The notes under the pieces are model-generated. The model searched no databases. It had not been told where the DNA came from and worked only from the letters and a program-made list of their open reading frames with translations. The position numbers were made by a program, and so were the translations under genes. From the NCBI RefSeq assembly GCF_002563795.1, contig NZ_PDJL01000003.1:806001-870000 (forward strand): a stretch of DNA of 64,000 nt, given 5' to 3'. Positions 1-8,821 of this stretch are shown one piece after another (position 1 is the first letter of the stretch; the number at the start of each line of letters is the position of its first letter). The DNA comes from Vibrio sp. ES.051. GTDB lineage: Bacteria > Pseudomonadota > Gammaproteobacteria > Enterobacterales > Vibrionaceae.

Positions 1-2
1 TC

Positions 3-65
3 GCTGACTTCCCAGAAGTAGTTGCAGATATCGAACGTCGCCTTGCGGCAGGTGAGCGTCCATAG
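3..65 (+). CDS. 3' end of an unidentified gene (partial)
   Basis: An open frame enters from the left edge and ends at a TAG at 63-65, giving about 20 residues rich in charged amino acids (…VADIERRLAAGERP). The other two forward frames stop almost at once, so this is probably the C-terminus of a real protein. Too little is visible to name a family. A long inverted repeat follows 15 bases downstream. Confidence 0.5.
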   Translation, partial: ADFPEVVADIERRLAAGERP

Positions 66-80
66 GATTCATGTACAAAA

Positions 81-116
81 CCTCTAACTCAACTGAATTC
101 TCAATTGAGTTAGAGG
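81..116. terminator. 12-bp stem inverted repeat, possible terminator
   Basis: CCTCTAACTCAA at 81-92 pairs perfectly with TTGAGTTAGAGG at 105-116 across a 12-base loop. It lies just after the partial gene at the left edge. No T-run follows on the plus strand, whereas an A-run precedes it, so it would work better as a minus-strand terminator. The rest of 117-357 holds only short frames, one of which (about 172-270) reads as roughly 30 plausible codons and may be a gene scrap. Confidence 0.4.
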
Positions 117-357
117 CAATTGTAGTGGCATAGTGAATTTGGTCACTTAGTTAGATAAGGAAAAGTAAATAAAAGATCGCTTTGGTGAAGTTTGTGTCGA
201 ATCGGTTGAAACAAAAAAGGGGGGCAAAGATGAGTTTCAAGTTGGCCTAGTGAATGTCCAGAAATGACACAGAATTACCGCCTTAGTAACTAAATCTCTC
301 CTACGTTATGCCCCTGATAGTGATAGAATCCCCGCACCAGAATTACCGAGAAACTCT

Positions 358-696
358 ATGTTTATACATCATGTTAACGGCATCGACTGGCTGGTGATTA
401 CAGCTTTTGAAGAACTGAAACCTCTATTTATTGAAGAAGCTGGGTCTATTCCCACTTACTTCTCTAGCGATAGCGAATTGAGCCTGATTGATCAAGCCAA
501 GCGCGCTTATGGATATTTGCCTACACTCCGCGGCGTCATCACCGATACTGGCACTTTTCAACGCCAGGATAACGAAGAAGATTTCCCCCCAATGCTTGCC
601 TGTCTAGTGGAAGGGCGCGGCCGAGTATTTATCTATAATGCCGGTTATGTAGCTTTTGTGGATGACGAGCAAACCTTTATTACCCGAATGGACTGA
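358..696 (+). CDS. small hypothetical protein, 112 aa
   Basis: The frame encodes a 112-residue, soluble, acidic protein with a mixed alpha/beta look and no signal peptide or membrane segment. Aromatic and glycine positions (…GRGRVFIYNAGYVAFVDDE…) suggest a folded domain. I do not recognise the family. No strong Shine-Dalgarno sequence precedes the ATG (AGAAACTCT). It stands alone between a repeat-bearing gap and a 349-base gap before the hydrolase gene, so its job cannot be inferred from context. Confidence 0.6.
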   Translation: MFIHHVNGIDWLVITAFEELKPLFIEEAGSIPTYFSSDSELSLIDQAKRAYGYLPTLRGVITDTGTFQRQDNEEDFPPMLACLVEGRGRVFIYNAGYVAFVDDEQTFITRMD

Positions 697-1045
697 AAAT
701 TATTCAGTAAGTTGAAATCGGCAAATTGGCATCCCTAGCCGTTCATTCGCAAGCGTTTCGCTTGTTAACAGGGCGTGAATTGAATGGAGCCGGCTCCTAA
801 CTTCAATAAGAAAAGCAATGTACATGCTTTGCGCATTAGCTGGTTCTATTACCACAACTATGTGTTCTAAAACGCTAGCGGGCAAAAAAACGATGATGGA
901 TTCTACCATTGCCTATAACTAAGAAAGACTCGTATTAATCTCAAGGTGAGAACTCCATAAGAGGAATATGAAAAGCCAATTGCGGTTGAAATTGGCTCAG
1001 TATGAAACAGTCAAAATTTTTAGAGCAACGTATCGACCAAAACAG
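697..1045. other. gap with no convincing gene
   Basis: This 349-base stretch contains a 69-codon minus-strand frame (700-909) that has no good ribosome site and no recognisable motif. I see no RNA gene and no clear terminator for either neighbour. Confidence 0.4.
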
Positions 1046-1924
1046 TTAATTCGGAAAGTGTTGATTCAAGAAGTCTAAAATATGCGGGACGTATTTGTCT
1101 GTATCAAAGACTGATGCACTGTGCCCCACACCTTCCTCTATGAACAATTGGTTAGGTACCCCGTACTCATCCAGCTTTGCTTTTAAAATCTCGCTCTGAG
1201 ATAGAGGAACTCGTTTATCCAAGGTGCCATGAAGCTGGATATATGGGGGGGCACTTTCGTTAACATAGGTTGTCGTAGATGCTTGCTTGGCAATGCTTGG
1301 AATATGACTTGGAATATCACCTAAAAAGCGAGACACCGACGATTTCTTATTGGTTTTCTTGCCGCCTTTATTACCTAACTCAAGTAAATCAGTTGGGCCG
1401 AAAAAACTCACCACGGCAGAAACCATATATTTCGGAGGATCATAGAAATCCACTTGATTGTATGCCGAGTTAGTTGCACCAATAAAGCCCGCTAAATGGC
1501 CACCTGCAGAGCGTCCCATCATCACCAAATTATCAGCTTTGATACCTAGCTTTTCAGCATTATCGTGCAAATAGTTCAGTGCATCATTGATGTCTTGTAC
1601 TGGTTGAGGAAAGATCGCTTCTCCACTTAAACGATAATCGACCGACGCTAGCGCATAACCTTCATTCAATACAGATTGAAGCAATAATGGGTTCTTTTCT
1701 GGGATGGCATCTTTGCTTCCACGTTTCCATGCACCACCATGTACCCAAACCAATAACGGGTACCGAGCATTTGATTCAACCGAGGGAGTATAAAGATCGA
1801 GTTTAATCTCTCTTTCACCTACAGTTTTGAACAAGATATCTTTCTCTACATTGAACTCCCCTGCCAAACAGGTAAGAGGCATAAGTAATAGAGAGGTCAT
1901 CGCAGACTTTATTTTCGTATTCAT
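1046..1924 (-). CDS. secreted alpha/beta hydrolase (esterase/lipase family)
   Basis: This 292-residue protein carries an N-terminal signal peptide (residues about 1-22, ending LTCLAG), so it probably acts in the periplasm or outside. The oxyanion motif HGGAW lies near residue 62 and the nucleophile elbow GRSAGG near 137. A late Asp (GTLDKRVP) and His (GVGHSAS) complete a Ser-Asp-His triad. This layout fits the BD-FAE/carboxylesterase branch of the fold. It lies 31 bases downstream of the truncated TonB-dependent receptor on the same strand, so the two were probably one iron-regulated transcript. A role in breaking an ester substrate imported by the receptor is possible but is inference. Its native promoter may have gone with the receptor's 5' end. 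Confidence 0.85.
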   Translation of the reverse strand: MNTKIKSAMTSLLLMPLTCLAGEFNVEKDILFKTVGEREIKLDLYTPSVESNARYPLLVWVHGGAWKRGSKDAIPEKNPLLLQSVLNEGYALASVDYRLSGEAIFPQPVQDINDALNYLHDNAEKLGIKADNLVMMGRSAGGHLAGFIGATNSAYNQVDFYDPPKYMVSAVVSFFGPTDLLELGNKGGKKTNKKSSVSRFLGDIPSHIPSIAKQASTTTYVNESAPPYIQLHGTLDKRVPLSQSEILKAKLDEYGVPNQLFIEEGVGHSASVFDTDKYVPHILDFLNQHFPN

Positions 1925-1955
1925 AGTTTTGTTCTTCGCCTAAAAAGTGAGTCGA

Positions 1956-3611
1956 TTAGAAAGTCGCTTCAGCAGCTAACCAGTAACGTCGGCCATCTTC
2001 AATGTAGCCAAACTCTTCCTCAGTAGTTTGCTCATCGAACAAGTTGTAAACCGCTGCCATTAACTTCACATTCTTAGTGACACGCCAATTCGCACCGAGA
2101 TCCACGTAAGTAACAGAAGGTGCTAAAGTTCTTGTACTATCGCTAGTAATGTTGTTTTTTTCTTCGCCTTGATAGTTCACACGCGCCCATGAAGCAATAT
2201 CGTCACGCACAGCCCAATCACCATTAAGTGAGAAGAGATGTTCAGGTGCTTGTACAAGTGGCAAGCCATCATCATCGTCATTAGTGTTCTTTTCACTACG
2301 AGTATACGAGTAGGTCGCACTTAGTGTAATTGACTCTGTAATACCTTTAGAAACGGAACTTTCTGCACCATAGCTGATCGCATCATCAATGTTCGCGTAA
2401 GTACGGTCGCAACTTCTGCTATCAGTACAAGTCGGATCGACAAACTCACTTTCGATTTTGTCTTTGAAGTTGCTGTAAAACACAGTAATGTTTGCAGAAA
2501 GGTCTCGCTCATCAACGTAATACAGCCCCATCTCTGTATTGACTGAGGTTTCTGCTGTTAAGTCTGGATTACCGTAAATGGAACAACGCCCTCTACAGCT
2601 CTCTTGAACCCACTCTTCGTCCATTTGTGTCAGGCTAGGCGCTCGATAACCCGTAGACACACCACCTTTTAGCGTCCAACTAGGGTCAATAGACCAGACC
2701 CCATAAGCTCTTGGACTGAATTGTCCGTTAAAGATCTCATTGTCGTCATAGCGTAGGCCAATAGTCAGCGCAAAGTCATCAGTGAGATACCACTCATCTT
2801 CAGCAAATACTGCCCATTGCTTGTTTTCGGAGGTTAATGACAGTTTATTGTCAGTCAGAGCCTTTTGCTCGAAAGATACGCCCAGTGTTAAGTAGTGTGC
2901 ATCAAGAGGAAGACCCCATTGCGTATTGATTTGACTATTCTCGACTTCTTTATCCGCACCGATATTTTTTACTATTTCATTACTGATAAATGAAGAAGTC
3001 GTACCCCAAGCGTAGTTACCATCGTGACCAAAACCAATAGACTGGCGTTCATATTTTCGCTCTGCAACTTGAGACTCTCGCACCACTGACTTACCTAGAC
3101 TCGTCATTCGCTCTTGATTATGAGTGCTGAACTCTAAAGTGAAGGTGTCATCCGAGGTTGGCGTGAGATATAGAGATGCTCGGTAGTTATCGAGTGTCTT
3201 ACCAGCATAACCACCTTCGATCTTGTCTTCTTTTCTTTCCTGATAAAGGCCAGTCAAAGAGGCACTCAACAGGCCATCAACTATTGGCCCAGCGAGGTAA
3301 AGTTGTCCTTGATAACTATTCCCAGATTTGGAGTTTTCTTGAAGCGTTGTTTCTGCACGCAAGCTACCATGCCAATTTTGATAGTCTTTCCGCGTAATAA
3401 TGTTAATCACACCACCTAAAGCATCAGACCCATAAAGGGTTGACATAGGGCCACGTACAACTTCAATACGTTCAATTGCACTCAACGGGGGAAGCCAATC
3501 TTGCTCAGTAAACGTGCTGCCATTAGTTTGAGTTTCTCGACCAGACTGTTTTCTCCCATCGACGAGAATTGCCGTATATTGAGCAGGCATACCTCTAATT
3601 GAGATATCTTG
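1956..3611 (-). pseudogene. TonB-dependent siderophore receptor, 5' end lost at an IS21 element
   Basis: The remaining 550 or so codons cover the second half of the plug domain and the whole 22-strand barrel of a TonB-dependent receptor. Visible plug motifs are SIRGMPAQYT, LVDGR, IERIEVVRGP and YGSDALGGVINIITR. The chain ends in the outer-membrane signature …YWLAAEATF. The reading frame stays open past the apparent ATG at 3590 (…LTQDISIRG) up to the first base of the IS at 3612. The signal peptide, TonB box and first plug strands are therefore missing, along with the promoter. Overall it resembles catecholate receptors of the IrgA/CirA type. The IS flanks do not match each other, so the lost part is not simply on the other side of the element. 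The protein cannot be exported as it stands and is best called a pseudogene. Confidence 0.85.
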
Positions 3612-3696
3612 TGTTAATTTGCACTTAAATCTGATCCACCATTTGCACTGAAAAGTGATCCACCTAAGTAAGTCTATTCTAGACTACATTTTTACG

Positions 3697-4458
3697 TTAG
3701 TTTCTATTTGGTTTTCTCCTTCGACTTCTTTTTTGATTCCTTAAAACATAGCTGTCGTTACCCGTTTCAATGATGTGACAATGATGAGTCAGCCTATCCA
3801 GCAATGCCGTTGTCATCTTTGCATCACCAAACACTTTCGACCATTCCGTGAAGTTGAGATTGGTGGTAATGACGATACTCGTACGCTCGTAGAGTTTACT
3901 GAGTAAATGGAACAGCAATGTCCCACCCGCTTGGCTAAAAGGGACATACCCAAGTTCATCTAGTATGACTAAGTCGCAGCTCACTAATCGATTAGCGAGG
4001 CGGCCCACATGACCCGCTTGCTTCTCCTGCTCTAGCGTATTGACGAGTTCTATGGTCGATAGGAACCTGACCCGCATTTGATGGTGTTGTATGGCTTGTA
4101 CGCCCAACGCCGTCGCTAAGTGCGTTTTCCCTGTGCCTGGACCACCAACAAGCACGATGTTTTGGCTGTCTTTGATAAACTCACAGCGATGCAGACCTCG
4201 TATTAGATACTCATCGACTGTACTCTCGCTAAAGTCAAAACCGTATAGGTCTCGATAGACTGGGAACTTTGCCGCTTTCATTTGGTAAGCGATACTGCGT
4301 ACTTCACGGTCTGCTATCTCTGCTTTTAACAAGGTTTCAAGGATGGGTTGAGCTTGTTGATAAGCAGGAGAGTTTTGAGAGGCAAGTTCAACAATACTGC
4401 TAACCATGCCGTGAAGCTTGAGTGCCTTTAATGTGCTTAATAACGCTTCATTGTGCAT
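3697..4458 (-). CDS. istB: IS21-family helper ATPase IstB
   Basis: This 253-residue AAA+ protein has Walker [12 protein letters not shown] near residue 103 and Walker [12 protein letters not shown] near 168, followed by sensor-like ITTNL. It assists the IstA transposase by target-site handling and ATP-dependent complex assembly, the known role of IstB/DnaC-like ATPases. The length matches full-size IstB proteins and no lesion is seen. Its start overlaps the istA end by 11 bases, which suggests translational coupling. The last 20 residues are very basic. A degraded relative of this gene lies at about 16066-16272. Confidence 0.95.
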   Translation of the reverse strand: MHNEALLSTLKALKLHGMVSSIVELASQNSPAYQQAQPILETLLKAEIADREVRSIAYQMKAAKFPVYRDLYGFDFSESTVDEYLIRGLHRCEFIKDSQNIVLVGGPGTGKTHLATALGVQAIQHHQMRVRFLSTIELVNTLEQEKQAGHVGRLANRLVSCDLVILDELGYVPFSQAGGTLLFHLLSKLYERTSIVITTNLNFTEWSKVFGDAKMTTALLDRLTHHCHIIETGNDSYVLRNQKRSRRRKPNRN

Positions 4459-5962
4459 GACGTTTTCCTCTTAATTCGTCATATCGCGACGTATCACTGG
4501 TTGGCTCGGTAACCAGTCGCAACCCTTGAGAGACGGGGACGGGTACAACTGGAGAAGGATTGAGTAAGCGGCTTAAACAGTTTATGACGTGTTGTTTTGA
4601 TGGTGTGCCTGCTTCCAGTGCCATATTAATGGCTTGCTCTACCAGCTTTTCATCGTGATGAATAACCAATGACAAGATTTCGACCATTTCCTTATCGCCG
4701 CCAAGACGCTGTAATAATATTGATTGCAGGTGCTTAAAGCTCTCAGGGAGCAAGTGAAACGGTGCGCCATTACGCAGAGAGCCTGGTTTACGTTGCGCAA
4801 CCAACAGGTAATGTCGCCAGTTATAAACAATGTGTGGCGGCTCATGTTTAGGATTAAAGACTCTTTGGTGCTCTGCTATGGGCTGACCTTCTGCCACCAA
4901 AACAATACTATCGGGGTAGGCGTGCAGACTCACTCGTCGGTTTGCGTAACTTGCAGGCACGGAGTATTTATTTCTGTCGAAGTTCACCAAACAGGTAGAG
5001 GAGACTCGCTTGCTTTGCTCGATAAAACCATCAAACGGCGCTGTGACTTTCATTAATTGGGAGCGCTCACTTAGCCACGTTTGCTCTATGGTCATATCAC
5101 GATATTGAGGGTGTCTACGTGACTGCCAGTCCCGTAAACATTGGGCTTCAAGCCATTGATTAAGCTCTTCTAAGGTTTTCACCTTAGGAGCGCGCTGCCA
5201 GATGATAGAACGCACATCCCGCACGTTCTTCTCGATCTGCCCCTTTTCCCAACCTGCGGCTGGGTTGCAGAAGTCGGCTTCAAACAAGTAGTGACTAACC
5301 ATTGTTAAAAAGCGACGATTCACTACTCGATCTTTGCCATTTTTGACCGCATCAACCGCAGTTTTCATATTATCGTAGATCCCCCGTTCTGGAACGCCTT
5401 GGAACACGCGAAAGGCATGGTTATGGGCATCAAATAACATTTCATGACTTTGAGAATAATAGGCTCGAAGGAGGAATGCGCGGCTATGACTGAGTTTGAA
5501 GTGAGCGACCTGTAGCTTGGTTTTATGGCCATTGATATAGGCCCAATTTTCGCCCCAATCAAACTGAAAGGCTTCACCAGGGGCAAACTCTAGCGGCATA
5601 TACGTTCGTTTAGACGCATCGAGTTTTTGTTCTTCGCGCCATTTACGTGCAAATGAAGCGACTCTGTCATACGAGCCGCTATAGCCTAGCGGAACGAGGT
5701 CTTGAAAAAGGTTTTTGACCGTTTTGCGCTGCTTTCTCGGTCGCTTCATTTCTCGTTTTAGCCAAGAAGTCAGTAATTCTTTAAACTCGTCTAGTTTACT
5801 CAATGAATGCCGCTTTGGATAAACAGGTTCGATAGTTTGATCTTTCAAATAACGTTTAACGGTATTTCGGGATAGTCCAGTACGTCTGGCTATTTCTCTT
5901 TGCGACATTCCTTCGCGGAAATGCCAACGACGAATAACACTTAATAATGACACGTCAATCAC
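4448..5962 (-). CDS. istA: IS21-family transposase IstA
   Basis: The 504-residue protein starts with a helix-turn-helix (residues about 15-45: [20 protein letters not shown]). An rve/DDE integrase core follows, with FQFDWGE (first Asp), YDNMKTAVD (second Asp) and [11 protein letters not shown] (Glu). The C-terminal part is the Mu-transposase-like beta domain. The start is GTG at 5962, supported by AGGAG eight bases upstream; no nearby ATG has such a site. The gene is intact, so the element may still be mobile. It is co-transcribed with istB. Confidence 0.95.
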   Translation of the reverse strand: MIDVSLLSVIRRWHFREGMSQREIARRTGLSRNTVKRYLKDQTIEPVYPKRHSLSKLDEFKELLTSWLKREMKRPRKQRKTVKNLFQDLVPLGYSGSYDRVASFARKWREEQKLDASKRTYMPLEFAPGEAFQFDWGENWAYINGHKTKLQVAHFKLSHSRAFLLRAYYSQSHEMLFDAHNHAFRVFQGVPERGIYDNMKTAVDAVKNGKDRVVNRRFLTMVSHYLFEADFCNPAAGWEKGQIEKNVRDVRSIIWQRAPKVKTLEELNQWLEAQCLRDWQSRRHPQYRDMTIEQTWLSERSQLMKVTAPFDGFIEQSKRVSSTCLVNFDRNKYSVPASYANRRVSLHAYPDSIVLVAEGQPIAEHQRVFNPKHEPPHIVYNWRHYLLVAQRKPGSLRNGAPFHLLPESFKHLQSILLQRLGGDKEMVEILSLVIHHDEKLVEQAINMALEAGTPSKQHVINCLSRLLNPSPVVPVPVSQGLRLVTEPTSDTSRYDELRGKRHAQ

Positions 5963-6069
5963 TCCATATTCTCCTGCTAAGACTCAGCAGGATTTAGGTT
6001 AGATGATGTGGATCAGTTTTCGGTGCAAATCAGGGGGTGAAGTGGATCAGTTCTGGATGCAATTTAACA

Positions 6070-6304
6070 AATACGGCTTCACCGAGCTGATATCCGACAA
6101 AGCCCCACGCGTTGGTTGAGTTGAACTGCATTTTGCGGAACATCTCAGGATCATGTGGCGTAGCGGGATTATAGATACTATCCAAGCCGAGCTTAGTGAA
6201 AAACTCATTGATTGTTGTAGGTTCAGGGATCATGCTACCTGTATTACAATCTCTGACGATACGACCAGGAGCCGTTACCTGAGCATAGTTGTAAACGGGG
6301 CTGT
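6070..6304 (-). pseudogene. internal fragment of an unidentified gene next to the IS21 element
   Basis: An open frame runs from about 6317 down into the IS at 6069, reading …SPVYNYAQVTAPGRIVRD… then MIPEPTTINEFF…NAWGFVGYQLGEAVFVK. Codons are well formed across the whole stretch, including upstream of the ATG at 6233, so this looks like the inside of a larger coding region. It is broken at one end by the IS and at the other by the yhfW stop. It does not match the missing start of the TonB receptor on the far side of the IS. I do not recognise the family. Confidence 0.6.
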
Positions 6305-7537
6305 CTAAGTTAGAGTGTTAAGTTGAGTCAAAAATGACTTCCCATTTTCTGGCATAGGCGCACTAAAATAATCACAGACGGTCGCACCCACGTCGGAAAG
6401 CGTTTTTCTTGTGCCAATATCTTTTGTTTGCGTTAGTTTTTTGTTGTGAATCAATAACGGAACTTGTTCACGGGTATGTTTGCTGTGCCCAATGTAAGGA
6501 TCGTTGCCGTGATCGGCCATGACGATCAGATAGTCGTCATTGGACATAGCATCGATAATTTGAGCGATTCGTTTGTCGGCTTTGGAGAGAATATTCCAAT
6601 ACTGTTGGCTATTTTGCTGATGACCAGCGAGATCGGTTTCTTGTACATTGAGACAGAAGAAACCCGTCGTATGACGAGAGATGTCAGCAAATAACTTGTC
6701 GAATAATAGATTGGTATCAACCATCGACTGGTAATTTACGCCACTTGAGTTGCTGACAATATCCGCGACTTTTCCGTACAAGTAAGTAGGAATATTTATG
6801 CTTTTTAGTTGCTGTGGTACTTGAGTCTCATGGTCGACACCATAGCCGATATGTTGAACCTGAAATCCTCGCTCATAGACACCCGATTTAGGACTATTTA
6901 CCCCTATATAAGTGGGTACGCCGTTGATGGATTTGGTTTCAATGGCTTCCAACATTGCCGAACTTGTGTCGAGATAACCGCCGAATGCGATGTTGCGTCC
7001 GACTTCATTGGCGCTTCGAACAACCTTGGCAATTGAGAGTAACTTTTCAAAAGTGACCGCGCTAAGATTGGCGGTGAGGTTGTAAACTTGGCCTAAGTCC
7101 GCCTCTAGGTTGTCACCCACAACGACAGCATCTTCCACTAATAAAGCACTCAGTCCATTTTGGGTGACTTCTTGTACTCGAAAGTAGTTATTGAACAGAG
7201 CCTGCTTAATCTTTGGCAATGCATGTTGAAAGGGTATAACCAAGGGCGATTTCGGTAATGTACCCATGATCTCTTGATGTCCCATAAAGGTATCGGCCCC
7301 TTCATGCATCAAGTTGGCTCTGCCATAAACGGGTTTGTATTTCGATTCGCCGGATGCGGAAGCGTCAACAAGGTGTGTTAAACCTAAGCCCTCAATGGTG
7401 GGTAGTGAACAGTTGGTAAATTCCTTGATGAGTTTGCCAGCGGTATGGGCACCAACATCGTTGGGGCGAGTCATAGAGACATCAGCCATCTCACCGATCC
7501 CAAAACCATCGAGTACCACAACAATGAATCTACCCAT
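6305..7537 (-). CDS. yhfW: YhfW-like phosphopentomutase-family metalloenzyme
   Basis: The 410-residue protein begins VVVLDGFGIGEM and later has VMADHGNDPYIGHSKHTREQVPLL. These are metal-binding motifs of the alkaline-phosphatase superfamily branch that contains phosphopentomutase (DeoB). A mid-region GHQEIMG matches the DeoB-type cap, whose conserved Thr accepts the phosphate. Size and motif order fit E. coli YhfW (about 408 aa) as well as DeoB. The yhf neighbours make YhfW the better label. Its start overlaps the yhfX end by 8 bases and follows a GGAG site, so it is co-translated with yhfX. Here it is the last gene of the operon and ends right against gene debris and the IS21 element. The true substrate is unknown; a sugar-phosphate isomerising or phosphate-moving role is inferred. 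Confidence 0.85.
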   Translation of the reverse strand: MGRFIVVVLDGFGIGEMADVSMTRPNDVGAHTAGKLIKEFTNCSLPTIEGLGLTHLVDASASGESKYKPVYGRANLMHEGADTFMGHQEIMGTLPKSPLVIPFQHALPKIKQALFNNYFRVQEVTQNGLSALLVEDAVVVGDNLEADLGQVYNLTANLSAVTFEKLLSIAKVVRSANEVGRNIAFGGYLDTSSAMLEAIETKSINGVPTYIGVNSPKSGVYERGFQVQHIGYGVDHETQVPQQLKSINIPTYLYGKVADIVSNSSGVNYQSMVDTNLLFDKLFADISRHTTGFFCLNVQETDLAGHQQNSQQYWNILSKADKRIAQIIDAMSNDDYLIVMADHGNDPYIGHSKHTREQVPLLIHNKKLTQTKDIGTRKTLSDVGATVCDYFSAPMPENGKSFLTQLNTLT

Positions 7538-8672
7538 GGATTGTTTCTCCAGTGCTAGTATAGATGCCTTGCAATTGGGCTTTGCCTTGGCTTAACCCCT
7601 CTATCAGCGCTACACGACTTCGAGTGGTAAACACTTGTGTTCGAAACGCCATGATCGCTGGTGTTCCAATGGGATGATGACCTTTAAGTTTGAGGTGATA
7701 ATCGATGCTGTCGGTATCATCGTTGGTGACGGCGATTTTCGCCCCCTTGACGAGTGCGTGCATTAAGTTACCTCTACGGTAGTAGCCCCCACCGAACAGG
7801 TAAGAGTGGCTTTCGAACTGATGAGAGACTTCGGAAAGATACAGCATAGCGACCTTTTCAGGTTGAGAGCCTGTCTGGTTGATGGGTATGGTTCCAGTAA
7901 GTGCGTGCCCAGGTTCGCAATGTGTGCAGCCAAGTTCTCCTGAGATAGGTAGTGTCGCACTGCAGGTCAAGCTAGGCGCGTTGATATAGTGATTATCAAA
8001 ACCGACTTGAGTTAAGTAATCACTTGCCTTGAGTAGCGTCGATAGGTTATTGGTTTTGGCAACCGCCTCTCCGTGCGCGAGAAAACATGGAAAATGCGTC
8101 ACGCCACCGATTTCGATGTTTGGTAGCATCGAAATTTTTTGCACAACCTCTTGAATATCACCTATCTGGAACCCAGCTTCTTGGTTGGTATATAAATGAT
8201 CTTTTTGATCGCAGAACTTAAGCAGTATTTTCTGGCAGTGTTCGTGCTTTTGTGCCCAATACGATAGACGCTGCGCTTTCTCGAAACTGTAAATAGTGAC
8301 AACTTCTGGCCTAATATCTGAGACAATCGACTCTAACATTGCTTCAGGTGGCTGAACTAAATGACCAACATGCGCAACTTTTATGCCTGCAGAATGAAGT
8401 GACAGAGCTTCATAATAGTCGACAGCAACAATACCCTCATAGCCTATTTCGATGAGTTTATTTGCAAGGTAAGGATTTCGACCAACTTGCTTAGTCATAC
8501 CGTAAAGCTTGATGCCTATTCTATCTGCCTGCTTTTTTAGTTGTGTCGCATTATCTATAAACGTGTCGACATCAATTACATAAGTATCGGGATATAGAGT
8601 ACGCTCATGATGCATCTGTAGTGTTGCATCAATTAACGCAGAATTTTGTTTTATTAAAGCGTCAAGGAACAT
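7530..8672 (-). CDS. yhfX: YhfX-like PLP-dependent amino-acid racemase-fold protein
   Basis: This 380-residue protein belongs to the alanine-racemase N-terminal (fold III PLP) group. YGMTKQVGRNPYLA near residue 58 holds the likely PLP lysine. GYEGIVAVDYYEAL and the later CEPGHALTGT and GGGYYRRG are typical of the YhfX clade. Fold III enzymes usually racemise or decarboxylate amino acids, but the substrate of YhfX is not established. GGAG lies close upstream of the ATG. The gene follows a 149-base gap after yhfT, the largest gap inside the operon, and overlaps yhfW. In E. coli the order is yhfX-yhfW-php-yhfU-yhfT, so the two blocks are swapped here. Confidence 0.85.
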   Translation of the reverse strand: MFLDALIKQNSALIDATLQMHHERTLYPDTYVIDVDTFIDNATQLKKQADRIGIKLYGMTKQVGRNPYLANKLIEIGYEGIVAVDYYEALSLHSAGIKVAHVGHLVQPPEAMLESIVSDIRPEVVTIYSFEKAQRLSYWAQKHEHCQKILLKFCDQKDHLYTNQEAGFQIGDIQEVVQKISMLPNIEIGGVTHFPCFLAHGEAVAKTNNLSTLLKASDYLTQVGFDNHYINAPSLTCSATLPISGELGCTHCEPGHALTGTIPINQTGSQPEKVAMLYLSEVSHQFESHSYLFGGGYYRRGNLMHALVKGAKIAVTNDDTDSIDYHLKLKGHHPIGTPAIMAFRTQVFTTRSRVALIEGLSQGKAQLQGIYTSTGETIHG

Positions 8673-8821
8673 ATTTACTCCTATTACAATGCCTTTTTAA
8701 ATATGAACTCAGTTAACAACTTTATTTTTGGGGTATATTACAGGCGTAATGAACCTCTGGAATATATTCCCAGTTATGAATTAAATGGTTTCTTGAGTTT
8801 GGTTGGTTTAGTTAATTAAGT

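Larger units (their letters stand above)
3612..6069 (-). mobile_element. IS21-family insertion sequence, complete
   Basis: The 2,458-base element starts TGTTAATTTGCA and, on the other strand, TGTTAAATTGCA. Both ends carry internal repeats of the kind TTGCAC…TGATCCAC, as usual for IS21 termini. It encodes the transposase istA and the helper istB with an 11-base overlap. No 4-8 base target duplication is visible: 3603-3611 reads GATATCTTG and 6070-6078 reads AATACGGCT. The sequences on the two sides belong to unrelated genes, so the copy marks a rearrangement, deletion or inter-IS recombination junction. Confidence 0.92.

Noticed and set aside
700..909. 69-codon minus-strand ORF after the first small gene
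   Set aside because: No ribosome site, unremarkable composition and no family resemblance; listed as part of a gap.
3603..6078. Target-site duplication for the IS21 element
   Set aside because: The flanks GATATCTTG and AATACGGCT do not match at any 4-8 base length.
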